From: Amycolatopsis alkalitolerans
Lineage (GTDB): Bacteria > Actinomycetota > Actinomycetes > Mycobacteriales > Pseudonocardiaceae
Reading direction: 5' to 3'
Length of the DNA: 50,352 bases
Assembly (NCBI RefSeq): GCF_006152065.1
Contig: NZ_VDFW01000043.1
Coordinates: 1 to 50,352 of the forward strand
A model generated the notes under the pieces. The model had not been told where the DNA came from. It made no database searches and saw only the letters and a program-made list of their open reading frames with translations. A program made the translations under genes and the position numbers. Below, one piece after another: positions 8,144 through 20,646 of this stretch (the first letter of the stretch is position 1; every line of letters begins with the position of its first letter).

Positions 8144-8958
8144 CGGCGCCGGCCGAGCGGTCGCACGCCATCGCGCGGGCCACGTGGTCGCTGCTGTGGC
8201 CGATCGCGGTCGCGGTGGTGATCATGCTCGCCGCCTGGGTGGCCTATCTCGGGTTCTTCCACGTGGACTCGTCGGTCGGCAAATCCCCCGCGGCGGTGTG
8301 GCAGTACCTGGTGACCTCCCCGGGCGCCGCCGGGCACCGGGATCTCGTGTTCGGCGCGCTCGCGAAGACGCTGGCCGACGCGGCGCTCGGCTACGTGAGC
8401 GGGCTCGTCGCGGCGGTCGTACTTGCCGTCGCGTTCGTCCTTTTCGGACCGCTGGAGCAGGCCTTCCTGCCGATCGTGATGCTGGCCCGGTCGGTACCGC
8501 TGGTCGCGATGACCCCGGTGGTCCTGCTGGCGTTCGGCCGCGGCCCGGCCGGGGTCGCGGTGATCGGCGGGATCGTCGTGTTCTTCCCCGCGATGGTGAA
8601 CGTCGTGCTGGGCCTTCGCGCCACCTCGCGCGAGGTCACCGAACTGATCCTCGCCTACGGCGGCAACCGGCTCACGGTCGTGCGGAAGGTCGCGCTGCCC
8701 TCGGCGATGCCGGCCCTGTTCGCCTCGGCGCGGATCTCGGTGCCCGCGGCGCTGATCGGCGCGCTGGTAGCCGAATGGCTCGCCACGAGCGGCGGGATCG
8801 GCGGCGCGATCCCGAACGCGATCGGCGGGTTCGACTACGACCAGGTGTGGTCGGACATCGTCGTGCTCACCGGCGCCTCCCTGGTGATCTACACCGCGGT
8901 CGCCGTGGTGGAGTCGACGGTCCTCGCGACCCGCGGGTTCGGCGCCCGGCATCATTGA
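8140..8958 (+). CDS. ABC transporter permease 2 (SsuC/NitT/TauT type)
   Basis: A 272-residue inner-membrane permease with a first helix at about residues 20-40 and about six helices overall. The EAA loop reads ELILAYGGNRLTVVRKVALPSAMP. It completes the four-gene importer (binding protein, ATPase, two permeases). With the ATPase frameshifted, import would fail unless the shift is a sequencing artefact or another ATPase substitutes. The ABC-F gene begins four bases after its stop. Confidence 0.88.
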   Translation: MTAPAERSHAIARATWSLLWPIAVAVVIMLAAWVAYLGFFHVDSSVGKSPAAVWQYLVTSPGAAGHRDLVFGALAKTLADAALGYVSGLVAAVVLAVAFVLFGPLEQAFLPIVMLARSVPLVAMTPVVLLAFGRGPAGVAVIGGIVVFFPAMVNVVLGLRATSREVTELILAYGGNRLTVVRKVALPSAMPALFASARISVPAALIGALVAEWLATSGGIGGAIPNAIGGFDYDQVWSDIVVLTGASLVIYTAVAVVESTVLATRGFGARHH

Positions 8959-8962
8959 GGCC

Positions 8963-10600
8963 GTGAGTGCCACCCTTGTCGCGAAAGACCTGGCCGCCGG
9001 GTACGGCGACCGCACCCTGTTCTCCGGCCTCGATCTCGTGGTCGCCCCTGGCGAGGTCATCGGGCTGGTGGGGGTGAACGGCGCGGGCAAGTCGACCCTG
9101 CTGCGGACGCTGGCCGGCCTGGTGAAACCCGAGCACGGCGAGATCAGGGTGACCCCGCCGGCCGCGACGGTCGGGCATCTGCCCCAGGAGCCGGACCGGC
9201 GGCCCGGGGAATCCGTGCGCGCGTTCCTCGCGCGCCGCACCGGGGTCGCGGCGGCGCAGGCGGATCTCGACGCCGCGGGCGAGGCGCTCGCCGCCGGGGC
9301 CGATGGGGCGGACGACCGCTACGCCACCGCACTCGATCGCTGGCTCGCGCTCGGCGGCGCCGATCTCGACGAGCGCACCGGTGGCGTGGCCGCCGAACTC
9401 GGGCTGACCGTGGACCTCGACCAGCCGATGACCTCGCTCTCGGGTGGGCAGGCGGCCCGGGCCGGACTCGCGTCGCTGCTGCTGAGCCGGTACGACGTGC
9501 TGCTGCTCGACGAGCCCACGAACGATCTCGATCTCGACGGGCTGGCCCGGCTGGAGCGGTTCGTCACCGGGCTGCGCGCGGCAACCGTGCTGGTCAGCCA
9601 CGATCGCGAGTTCCTCGCCAGGACGGTCGACCGGGTGCTGGAGCTGGACCTGCCGCAGCAGCAGGTCCGGCTCTACGGCGGCGGTTACGAGGCCTACCTG
9701 GAGGAGCGCGCGGTCGCCCGCCGCCACGCCCGCGAGCGGTACGAGGAGTACGCGACGACCCGCGCCGGGCTCGAGGAGCGGGCCCGGACGCAGCGGGCCT
9801 GGATGGAGAAGGGCGTGAAGAACGCCCGCCGCAAGGCCACCGACAACGACAAGGTGGGCCGCAAGTTCCGCGCCGAGGCCACCGAGAAGCAGGCGTCGAA
9901 GGCGCGCCAGACCGACCGGATGATCGAACGGCTCGACGTCGTCGAGGAGCCGCGCAAGGAGTGGGAGCTGCGGATGGAGATCGCCGCCGCCCCGCGCGCC
10001 GGTGCCGTCGTGGCGACGTTGCGCGGGGCGGTGGTGCGGCGCGGCGGGTTCACGCTCGGCCCGGTGGACCTGCAGATCGACTGGGCGGACCGGGTCGCGA
10101 TCACCGGCGCGAACGGCGCGGGGAAGTCGACGCTGCTGGCCGCGCTGCTCGGCCGAGTGCCGCTGGAGGAGGGCACGACCGCGCTCGGGCCGGGCGTCGT
10201 GGTCGGCGAGGTCGACCAGGCGCGGCGGCTGTTCCTGGGCGAGGTGCCGCTGGCCGACGCCTTCGCGCGCGAGGTCCCCGAGCTGACCGGGGCGGACGTC
10301 CGCACGCTGCTGGCGAAGTTCGGCCTGAAGGCCGCACACGTGCTCCGCCCGGCGGCGACCCTTTCCCCCGGCGAACGAACCCGCGCGGCGCTCGCGCTCC
10401 TGCAGGCACGCGGGGTGAACCTGCTGGTCCTCGACGAGCCGACCAACCACCTGGACCTCCCGGCGATCGAGCAGCTGGAGTCCGCTTTGGACGGTTATCC
10501 GGGAACGCTGCTGCTGGTCACCCACGACCGCCGCATGCTCGACGCGGTCCACGTGACGCGCCGCCTCGAAGTCGCCGGAGGCAAGGTCGCCGAGCGGTGA
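8963..10600 (+). CDS. ABC-F family ATP-binding protein
   Basis: A 545-residue soluble protein with two ABC cassettes and no membrane segment. The first Walker A is GVNGAGKST (37-45) with signature SLSGGQ and Walker B LLLDEPTNDLDL; the second is GANGAGKST with signature LSPGE and LLVLDEPTNHLDL. Between them lies a charged alpha-helical linker (about 240-340, rich in Arg, Glu and Lys), as expected for the P-site tRNA-interaction motif. ABC-F proteins act on the ribosome to rescue stalls or protect against antibiotics. It is not an importer subunit, although it follows the permease by only four bases and may be co-transcribed. Start is GTG. Confidence 0.9.
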   Translation: MSATLVAKDLAAGYGDRTLFSGLDLVVAPGEVIGLVGVNGAGKSTLLRTLAGLVKPEHGEIRVTPPAATVGHLPQEPDRRPGESVRAFLARRTGVAAAQADLDAAGEALAAGADGADDRYATALDRWLALGGADLDERTGGVAAELGLTVDLDQPMTSLSGGQAARAGLASLLLSRYDVLLLDEPTNDLDLDGLARLERFVTGLRAATVLVSHDREFLARTVDRVLELDLPQQQVRLYGGGYEAYLEERAVARRHARERYEEYATTRAGLEERARTQRAWMEKGVKNARRKATDNDKVGRKFRAEATEKQASKARQTDRMIERLDVVEEPRKEWELRMEIAAAPRAGAVVATLRGAVVRRGGFTLGPVDLQIDWADRVAITGANGAGKSTLLAALLGRVPLEEGTTALGPGVVVGEVDQARRLFLGEVPLADAFAREVPELTGADVRTLLAKFGLKAAHVLRPAATLSPGERTRAALALLQARGVNLLVLDEPTNHLDLPAIEQLESALDGYPGTLLLVTHDRRMLDAVHVTRRLEVAGGKVAER

Positions 10601-10630
10601 GTGCTACCGCGTCGTGCCGCGACCTCCAGG

Positions 10631-11962
10631 TCAGTCCCGCGGTTCGGCGGTCAGCATCGCCTCCTGCACGACCGGATCGTCGTCCGTACCCAGGACGCGC
10701 CAGTCTTCCCCGTTCTCCAGGATCTTCTCCGCGGAGCGGATTTTCGAGAAGTCGTGCCCCGGCGCGGCCAGCGCGGGCGGTTCGGCCCCGTCCGCGAGGC
10801 TCTTCGCCGCCTTGAGCAGGATGGTGCGCATCCGGATCACCGCCCGGTCGCTGGTGCCCAGATGTTCCCGCGTGCGGTCGTAGACCGGGCCCATCGATTC
10901 GGTGACCATGAAGTCCTGCGAGACGAAGTCGCGCACCCCGCTGTAGGTCTCGGTGCGCTGGACCTCCCGGTCGATCCGGTAGTCGTTCTCGGCGGTGTAC
11001 TCGCGCGGGGTGATGCCACTGCGCGGGTTCATGAACGGGGTGTCGAACGGCACCGAGGAGAACAGGGGCGCGCCGCCGTACCCGTTGGGGTTCCGGTCGA
11101 TCTGCGAGGTGAAGTTGTAGCGCCAGCAGTTCTCGTCGTCGATCGGGACGACCATCAGCTGCCGCGTCGTGAACGGGTTCGACGCCACGATCGTGGTGTA
11201 GGGCACGCAGTAGTCGGTGATGCGGACGTAGGCGTTCTCGTTGGGCGTGACCCGGATGGCCGCGTACCGGTAGCCGTACCACGTGTCGTGCACCTCGAGC
11301 CGTGGCGCGCCGTCGTGCTGCCAGAACTTCCACGCCATCGCGTTCGAGGGATAGCCCGGTTTGTCCGAGCCGTCGTCGGGAATGTCTGCGGCGCCGTTGT
11401 ACTGGTGCAGGAACGAGATATGGGAGCTGTCGAGGTTTCCCTCCATCGTCTGCACCCAGTTGCACCTGGCGAGCTGCTTGCGCGCGTACACGCGTTCCGG
11501 CGGCAGGGTTTCGGTGCCGAAATCGCGGAACGGCGTCACGGTTTCGGCCGGGCCCAGGTACGCCCACACGATCCCGCCCGATTCGTGCACCGGATACGAC
11601 GTGAGCCTGACCCGGTCCTTGAAGGTGCTGGTCGCCGGTTCGCTCGGCATGTCGACGCAGGTGCCCTCGGTGTCGAACTTCCAGCCGTGATAAGGACAGC
11701 GCAGCCCGCGTTCCTCGTTGCGCCCGAAATACAGCGACGCCCCCCGGTGCGGGCAGGCCTCGACGACCAGGCCCACCTCGCCGTTCGTATCCCGGAACGC
11801 CACCAGGTCCTCACCCAGCAGCCGGGTCCGCACCGGCGGGCAGTCGGGTTCGGGGATCTCCATCGAGAGGCACGCCGGCGTCCAGTACCGGCGTAGCAGC
11901 TCGCCCATCGGCGTGCCCGGCCCCACCCGGGTCAGGATCTCGTTGTTCTCCTCGGAGAGCAT
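10631..11962 (-). CDS. Rieske non-heme iron oxygenase, phthalate 4,5-dioxygenase-like alpha subunit
   Basis: A 443-residue oxygenase. The Rieske cluster ligands are C70-P-H72 and C89-P-Y-H92; the mononuclear iron motif is D178-SS-H181-ISFL-H186. The N-terminus (MLSEENNEILTRVGPGTPMGELLRRYW) is typical of the phthalate-dioxygenase branch, whose members oxidise or demethylate aromatic acids. Ferredoxin and reductase partners are not adjacent. The MFS transporter gene lies upstream on the same strand, and an operator-like repeat in the gap matches the sites near the MarR regulator, suggesting uptake and oxidation of one aromatic substrate. The exact substrate cannot be named. Confidence 0.9.
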   Translation of the reverse strand: MLSEENNEILTRVGPGTPMGELLRRYWTPACLSMEIPEPDCPPVRTRLLGEDLVAFRDTNGEVGLVVEACPHRGASLYFGRNEERGLRCPYHGWKFDTEGTCVDMPSEPATSTFKDRVRLTSYPVHESGGIVWAYLGPAETVTPFRDFGTETLPPERVYARKQLARCNWVQTMEGNLDSSHISFLHQYNGAADIPDDGSDKPGYPSNAMAWKFWQHDGAPRLEVHDTWYGYRYAAIRVTPNENAYVRITDYCVPYTTIVASNPFTTRQLMVVPIDDENCWRYNFTSQIDRNPNGYGGAPLFSSVPFDTPFMNPRSGITPREYTAENDYRIDREVQRTETYSGVRDFVSQDFMVTESMGPVYDRTREHLGTSDRAVIRMRTILLKAAKSLADGAEPPALAAPGHDFSKIRSAEKILENGEDWRVLGTDDDPVVQEAMLTAEPRD

Positions 11963-12087
11963 CTTCGACCTCCCTGTCGACGACGGGACGACGCGGCGGT
12001 CTTTCGATGCTATTCCCGGGATTCGCGCGGTGATGACCGGCCGAGTCGACCTTTTCGCGCGATGGCAACGTCGCCGGGAAACGCCAC

Positions 12088-12102
12088 CCTGAATCGGTCA
12101 GG
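12088..12102. promoter_or_regulatory. Putative MarR operator before the Rieske oxygenase gene
   Basis: CCTGA-N5-TCAGG is an inverted repeat in the gap between the MFS stop and the Rieske start. On the coding (minus) strand it includes ATTCCTGA, the same octamer found in the marR/MFS intergenic operator at 13558-13565. This suggests that the same regulator also controls the oxygenase. The spacer differs from that of the other two sites, so the match is partial. Confidence 0.4.
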
Positions 12103-12171
12103 AATGGTATGGTCCGCCGCGTCATTCGTCGTTCCCCCAGACGTTCGCGACCCTTGCGTGCCCGGCACGCC

Positions 12172-13509
12172 CTACGGGGCCTCGGTCGTCATGGCCGGAC
12201 CGGCGCGGACCACCACGGCCGCCTCCTCGTCGCGGGCGCGGCGGGTCAGCGCGCCGGTGTGCGCGATCAGGACCGCGACGCCGGAGATCACGGTCATCCC
12301 GGCGAGGTACACGCCGATCATGAACGAACTGCCGGTCGCGGCGAGGATGCCGGTGGCGATCATCGGCGCGAACGAGCCGCCGACGATCCCGCCGACCTGG
12401 TAACCCAGCGAAGAACCGCTGTAGCGCACGTTCGTCGGGAACAGGTCGCTCATCACCGCGGGCAGCGGCGCGTACTGGGCCACGTTCGAGGTCGCGCCGA
12501 ACACGCAGGCCAGCAACGCGACCACCCAGATCTTGGTGTCCAGCAACGGGAAGAGCAGCAACGCGGCCGCCACCTGCACCGCGGTCCCGATCATCATCGT
12601 GCGCAGCCTGCCGGACCGGTCCGCCACCAGCCCCGCCCACAGCATCGCGAACATCTGCACGAAACTCGCGACGATGCCCATCAGCAGGATGTCGTTCCGG
12701 CTGAACCCGTCCACCTTCGGCCCGTACGACAGGGTGAACGTCAGCACCGTGTAACCGATCGCCGGCGAAGCGGCGGTCGCGAGGATCGCGATCAGCACAC
12801 CGGCCGGGTACCGGCGCAGCAGATGCAGCAGCGGGACGCGGGCGGGACCGTGGCGTGCCGCCTTCGCGAACAACGGGCTTTCGGTCAGCTGCCGCCGGAT
12901 CACCAGGCCGTACACGACGAGCGCGAGGCTGGCGACGAACCCGATCCGCCAGCCCCAGTCGGTGAACCCCGCGCCGGTCAGCCAGGACAGCAGCAGCATC
13001 ATCAGGTTCGACAGGATCGCCCCCGCGGGCACCCCGAGTTGCGTGGCCGAGCCGTACAGCGCGCGGCGCTTCGGCGGCGCGTGCTCGACGGCCATCAGCG
13101 CGGCGCCACCCCATTCGGCGCCGACGGCCAGCCCCTGTACCAACCGGAGCACGACCAGCAGCACCGGCGCGGCCAGGCCGATCTGCGCGTAGTTGGGCAG
13201 CACGCCGACGAGCACCGTCGAGGAGCCCATCACGACCAGCGACAGGATGAGGATGCGCTTCCGCCCGATGCGGTCGCCGAAGTGCCCGGCGATCATGCCG
13301 CCGACCGGCCGGGTCAGGAACCCGACCGCGAACGTCGCGAACGAGCCCAGCTGGCTGACCACGGGGTTGCCGGACGGGAAGAACTGCGGGCCGAAGACCA
13401 GCGCGGCCGCGGCGCCGTACAGGAAGAAGTCGTACCACTCGATCGTGGTGCCGATGAAACTCGCTCTCGCGACCTTGCGCGCCTCGCGCGTACCGACGGA
13501 CTGCGTCAT
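12172..13509 (-). CDS. MFS transporter, metabolite:H+ symporter (MHS) family
   Basis: A 445-residue membrane protein with 12 predicted helices. FIGTTIEWYDFFLYGAAAAL at the start and GHFGDRIGRKR in the loop between helices 2 and 3 are hallmarks of the MHS family (shikimate, citrate, aromatic acid or betaine symporters). The ATG at 13509 is preferred over an upstream in-frame TTG because GGCAGG lies five bases before it. It is divergent from marR with two operator palindromes between them, and precedes the Rieske gene on the same strand. The likely role is uptake of the aromatic substrate of that oxygenase. Confidence 0.87.
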   Translation of the reverse strand: MTQSVGTREARKVARASFIGTTIEWYDFFLYGAAAALVFGPQFFPSGNPVVSQLGSFATFAVGFLTRPVGGMIAGHFGDRIGRKRILILSLVVMGSSTVLVGVLPNYAQIGLAAPVLLVVLRLVQGLAVGAEWGGAALMAVEHAPPKRRALYGSATQLGVPAGAILSNLMMLLLSWLTGAGFTDWGWRIGFVASLALVVYGLVIRRQLTESPLFAKAARHGPARVPLLHLLRRYPAGVLIAILATAASPAIGYTVLTFTLSYGPKVDGFSRNDILLMGIVASFVQMFAMLWAGLVADRSGRLRTMMIGTAVQVAAALLLFPLLDTKIWVVALLACVFGATSNVAQYAPLPAVMSDLFPTNVRYSGSSLGYQVGGIVGGSFAPMIATGILAATGSSFMIGVYLAGMTVISGVAVLIAHTGALTRRARDEEAAVVVRAGPAMTTEAP

Positions 13510-13526
13510 CGAAGCCTGCCTCAATG

Positions 13527-13564
13527 TCAGGGTTCCTGATGTGAACTAGATAGCAGGATTCCTG
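13527..13564. promoter_or_regulatory. Paired MarR operators in the marR/MFS intergenic region
   Basis: Two palindromes share one design: TCAGG-GTT-CCTGA at 13527-13539 and CAGG-ATT-CCTG at 13554-13564. Their centres are 26 bp apart, and the pair occupies most of the 69-bp gap between the divergent starts (13509 and 13579). This is the usual layout for a MarR repressor controlling itself and its target transporter. Confidence 0.7.
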
Positions 13565-13578
13565 ATACGGTGTCAACC

Positions 13579-14013
13579 ATGAGCCGAGCTGATCTTCCGA
13601 CCCGTACCGCCTACCTGGTCAAACAGCTCGAACTGGCGATGCGGGCCAGGCTGGACGCGGCGGTGCGTCCCTACGGGCTGACCACGATCCAGTACACGGC
13701 GCTCGCCGAACTGCGCCGGCATCCGGGCCTGTCCTCGGCGCAGCTCGCGCGGCGCTCGTTCGTCAGCGCGCAGACCATGCAGGAGCTCGTCGCCCGCCTC
13801 GAACTCCAGGGACTGGTGCGGCGCAAGCCGTCCGGACGCAACAAGCGCGTCCTTCAGGCGAGCCTGACCGCCGAGGGGCAGCGGATCCTGGCCGAGTCCG
13901 ACGGCGAGGTCGACGAGATCGAGCGGGACATGCTCGCCGATCTCGACCCCGACCAGGTCACCGCGCTCCGCCACGCGCTGCGGCTGTGCACCAGGCGGCT
14001 GCTCAAGGACTGA
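13579..14013 (+). CDS. MarR-family transcriptional regulator
   Basis: A 144-residue winged-helix protein. Helix-turn-helix residues run through LSSAQLARRSFVSAQTMQELVARLELQGLVRR, followed by the wing (KPSGRNKRVLQASLTAEGQ) and C-terminal dimerisation helices. MarR proteins usually bind phenolic or aromatic ligands and release DNA. The ATG at 13579 is chosen over a GTG nine bases upstream; no clear ribosome site precedes either. Position and operators indicate control of the divergent MFS transporter, and probably of the Rieske oxygenase further along. Confidence 0.88.
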   Translation: MSRADLPTRTAYLVKQLELAMRARLDAAVRPYGLTTIQYTALAELRRHPGLSSAQLARRSFVSAQTMQELVARLELQGLVRRKPSGRNKRVLQASLTAEGQRILAESDGEVDEIERDMLADLDPDQVTALRHALRLCTRRLLKD

Positions 14014-14019
14014 CCGCGA

Positions 14020-19497
<5,478 letters not shown>

Positions 19498-19586
19498 TGA
19501 CCGATCCTCACAAATGTCCGACGCCACTGAAGCGGGCGGCCCCGCTGCGCGCGGGATGGCTGTCTGCCCAGGTGCAGCCTGTCGCA

Positions 19587-19598
19587 TACCGGCCGGTA
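19587..19598. promoter_or_regulatory. Perfect palindrome upstream of the acyl-CoA carboxylase
   Basis: TACCGGCCGGTA is self-complementary over all 12 bases and lies about 90 bp before the GTG of the carboxylase. The form resembles TetR-family operators that often control lipid genes in actinomycetes. The regulator is not encoded next to it, and the assignment is an inference. Confidence 0.4.
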
Positions 19599-19754
19599 AC
19601 GCTTCGTCGGGCACGCCACGTCCTGAGCCCCTGTGTTTGTGGGGTTCCGCCAAAAACGGCCCTTCCGGTGACTTGCGCCACGCGACCGCCGGAGGACCAC
19701 AGGGTGGTGCGGCCAAAGATGTCTTTGCGCGCGGGTGTGTTTGTTTGCCAGGGT

Positions 19755-19817
19755 GCTGAGTTGGCCCTTGGCGTCGCTGAGTTGGCTCGGGGCGTTATCG
19801 AGTTGGCCGGCCGCTGT
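19755..19817. repeat. Three 21-bp tandem repeats with GAGTTGGC core
   Basis: GAGTTGGC occurs at 19758, 19779 and 19800, exactly 21 bp apart, within units that begin GCTGAGTTGGC or ATCGAGTTGGC. The flanking bases are partly conserved. An inverted fourth copy (GCCAACTC) is at 19847-19854. The 21-bp period would keep a seven-codon frame, but no start or coding character supports translation. Confidence 0.75.
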
Positions 19818-19856
19818 CGCCTAGGGCAAAGTCAGCGACCGGACCAGCCAACTCGA
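19798..19856. terminator. Long stem-loop downstream of the ERG2-like gene, possible terminator
   Basis: TCGAGTTGGC (19798-19807) pairs perfectly with GCCAACTCGA (19847-19856). Inside, CGG and CGCTG (19808-19816) pair with CAGCG and CCG (19833-19841) across one C-A mismatch and a five-base bulge. The hairpin begins about 70 bp past the stop of the minus-strand ERG2-like gene. No T-run follows, so it may slow or end transcription without being a classical intrinsic terminator. Confidence 0.45.
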
Positions 19857-19927
19857 CACCGCAGCGGACAAACCCAACGACCCTACGGGCAAACACGGCA
19901 ACGTAAACCGGACAGGATCACACGACA

Positions 19928-20605
19928 CTAGGTACCCGGGGGAATCGCGTCGTCCGGTTCGCCGGGACGGACCCGGCTCGTGACCCGCTGCCCGATCCGG
20001 CTGAGCGCGTTGCCCACCGCCGCGCGCAGTCCGGACGGGGCCGCGCCGTCCGGATCCGGCTGCTGCCAGTGGTGCCCGACCAGGGAGGCGTAGACGCTGA
20101 GCGTCTGCGCCGCCGTGGCGAGATCGAGCGTGCTGACCAGTTCGTCGGCCAGGCCGAAGGGCACCGACGTGAGCAGCGGACCGCGCGCGTACTCCACGGC
20201 CCACACGCCGGCCGTGAAGTTCATCGCCCGCGCCTGCCCCGGCCCGACGTACACGCGATCGCCCGGCCGGTAGACGCGCTTCTCGAACTGGCCCTCGCCG
20301 TAGTACCACATCTCGCCGTCGATCACCGTGTCCCAGAAGCCGACCGCATGCCGCCCGGAATGGCCCTCCGAGCCGATCGGCGTCCCCCAGACCATGACGT
20401 ATTCGGTCAGCGACGCGTAGTAGAGCTTCATCTCGATCATCGCGCCGCCCGCGTTGCTGAAGATCCACGGCTGGTCGACCACGAGCCGGCCGGGATAGCG
20501 CCGGTCCATCTCCTCGGCGAAGACCTCGAACATCGCCGGTTTGGCCAGCCCGAGGCTCGCCATCGCGCACTCGTGGACGACAGCGGGATCGAAGACGTGG
20601 TTCAC
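19928..20605 (-). CDS. ERG2 / sigma-1 receptor family protein
   Basis: A 225-residue protein matching the sterol C8-isomerase/sigma-1 receptor family over residues 3-175. Clear family blocks are WIFSNAGGAM (47-56), ASLTEYV (64-70), GTPIGSEGHSGRH (74-86), YRPGD (112-116), VEYARG (137-142), PFGLADELVSTLDL (149-162). D92 and E138 align with the two acidic residues (D126 and E172 in human sigma-1) that line the ligand site. The eukaryotic N-terminal membrane helix is absent; the GTG start has AAAGGAG six bases upstream. The family is mainly eukaryotic, so the bacterial substrate is unknown. It lies 41 bp after the kinase gene, on the same strand. Confidence 0.85.
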   Translation of the reverse strand: MNHVFDPAVVHECAMASLGLAKPAMFEVFAEEMDRRYPGRLVVDQPWIFSNAGGAMIEMKLYYASLTEYVMVWGTPIGSEGHSGRHAVGFWDTVIDGEMWYYGEGQFEKRVYRPGDRVYVGPGQARAMNFTAGVWAVEYARGPLLTSVPFGLADELVSTLDLATAAQTLSVYASLVGHHWQQPDPDGAAPSGLRAAVGNALSRIGQRVTSRVRPGEPDDAIPPGT

Positions 20606-20646
20606 GACCTGCTCCTTTCGCACCGGGACTCGCCATTGTCCCGCGC

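Larger units (their letters stand above)
19498..19927. other. 430-bp gene-free segment with palindromes, tandem repeat and hairpin
   Basis: No convincing gene is present between the carboxylase start and the ERG2-like stop. It contains a perfect 12-bp palindrome (19587-19598), an inverted repeat CAAAGA-TG-TCTTTG at 19714-19727, three 21-bp tandem units (19755-19817) and a long hairpin (19798-19856). The right-hand half must hold the end of the ERG2-like transcript, and the left-hand half the carboxylase promoter. Base composition around 19620-19680 is less GC-biased than in the genes. Confidence 0.6.

Noticed and set aside
8963..10600. The ABC-F protein as the missing ATPase of the importer
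   Set aside because: It has two cassettes with an ABC-F linker and lacks the features of a NitT/TauT importer ATPase, so it should not energise the permeases.
19514..19759. An 81-codon open frame in the gene-free region
   Set aside because: No family resemblance, low-complexity composition, no ribosome site and overlap with promoter and repeat structures.
19572..19931. A frame reading through the 21-bp repeats as a heptad-like peptide
   Set aside because: The 21-bp period gives an in-frame pattern, but the start is unsupported and the region is predicted to form a hairpin.
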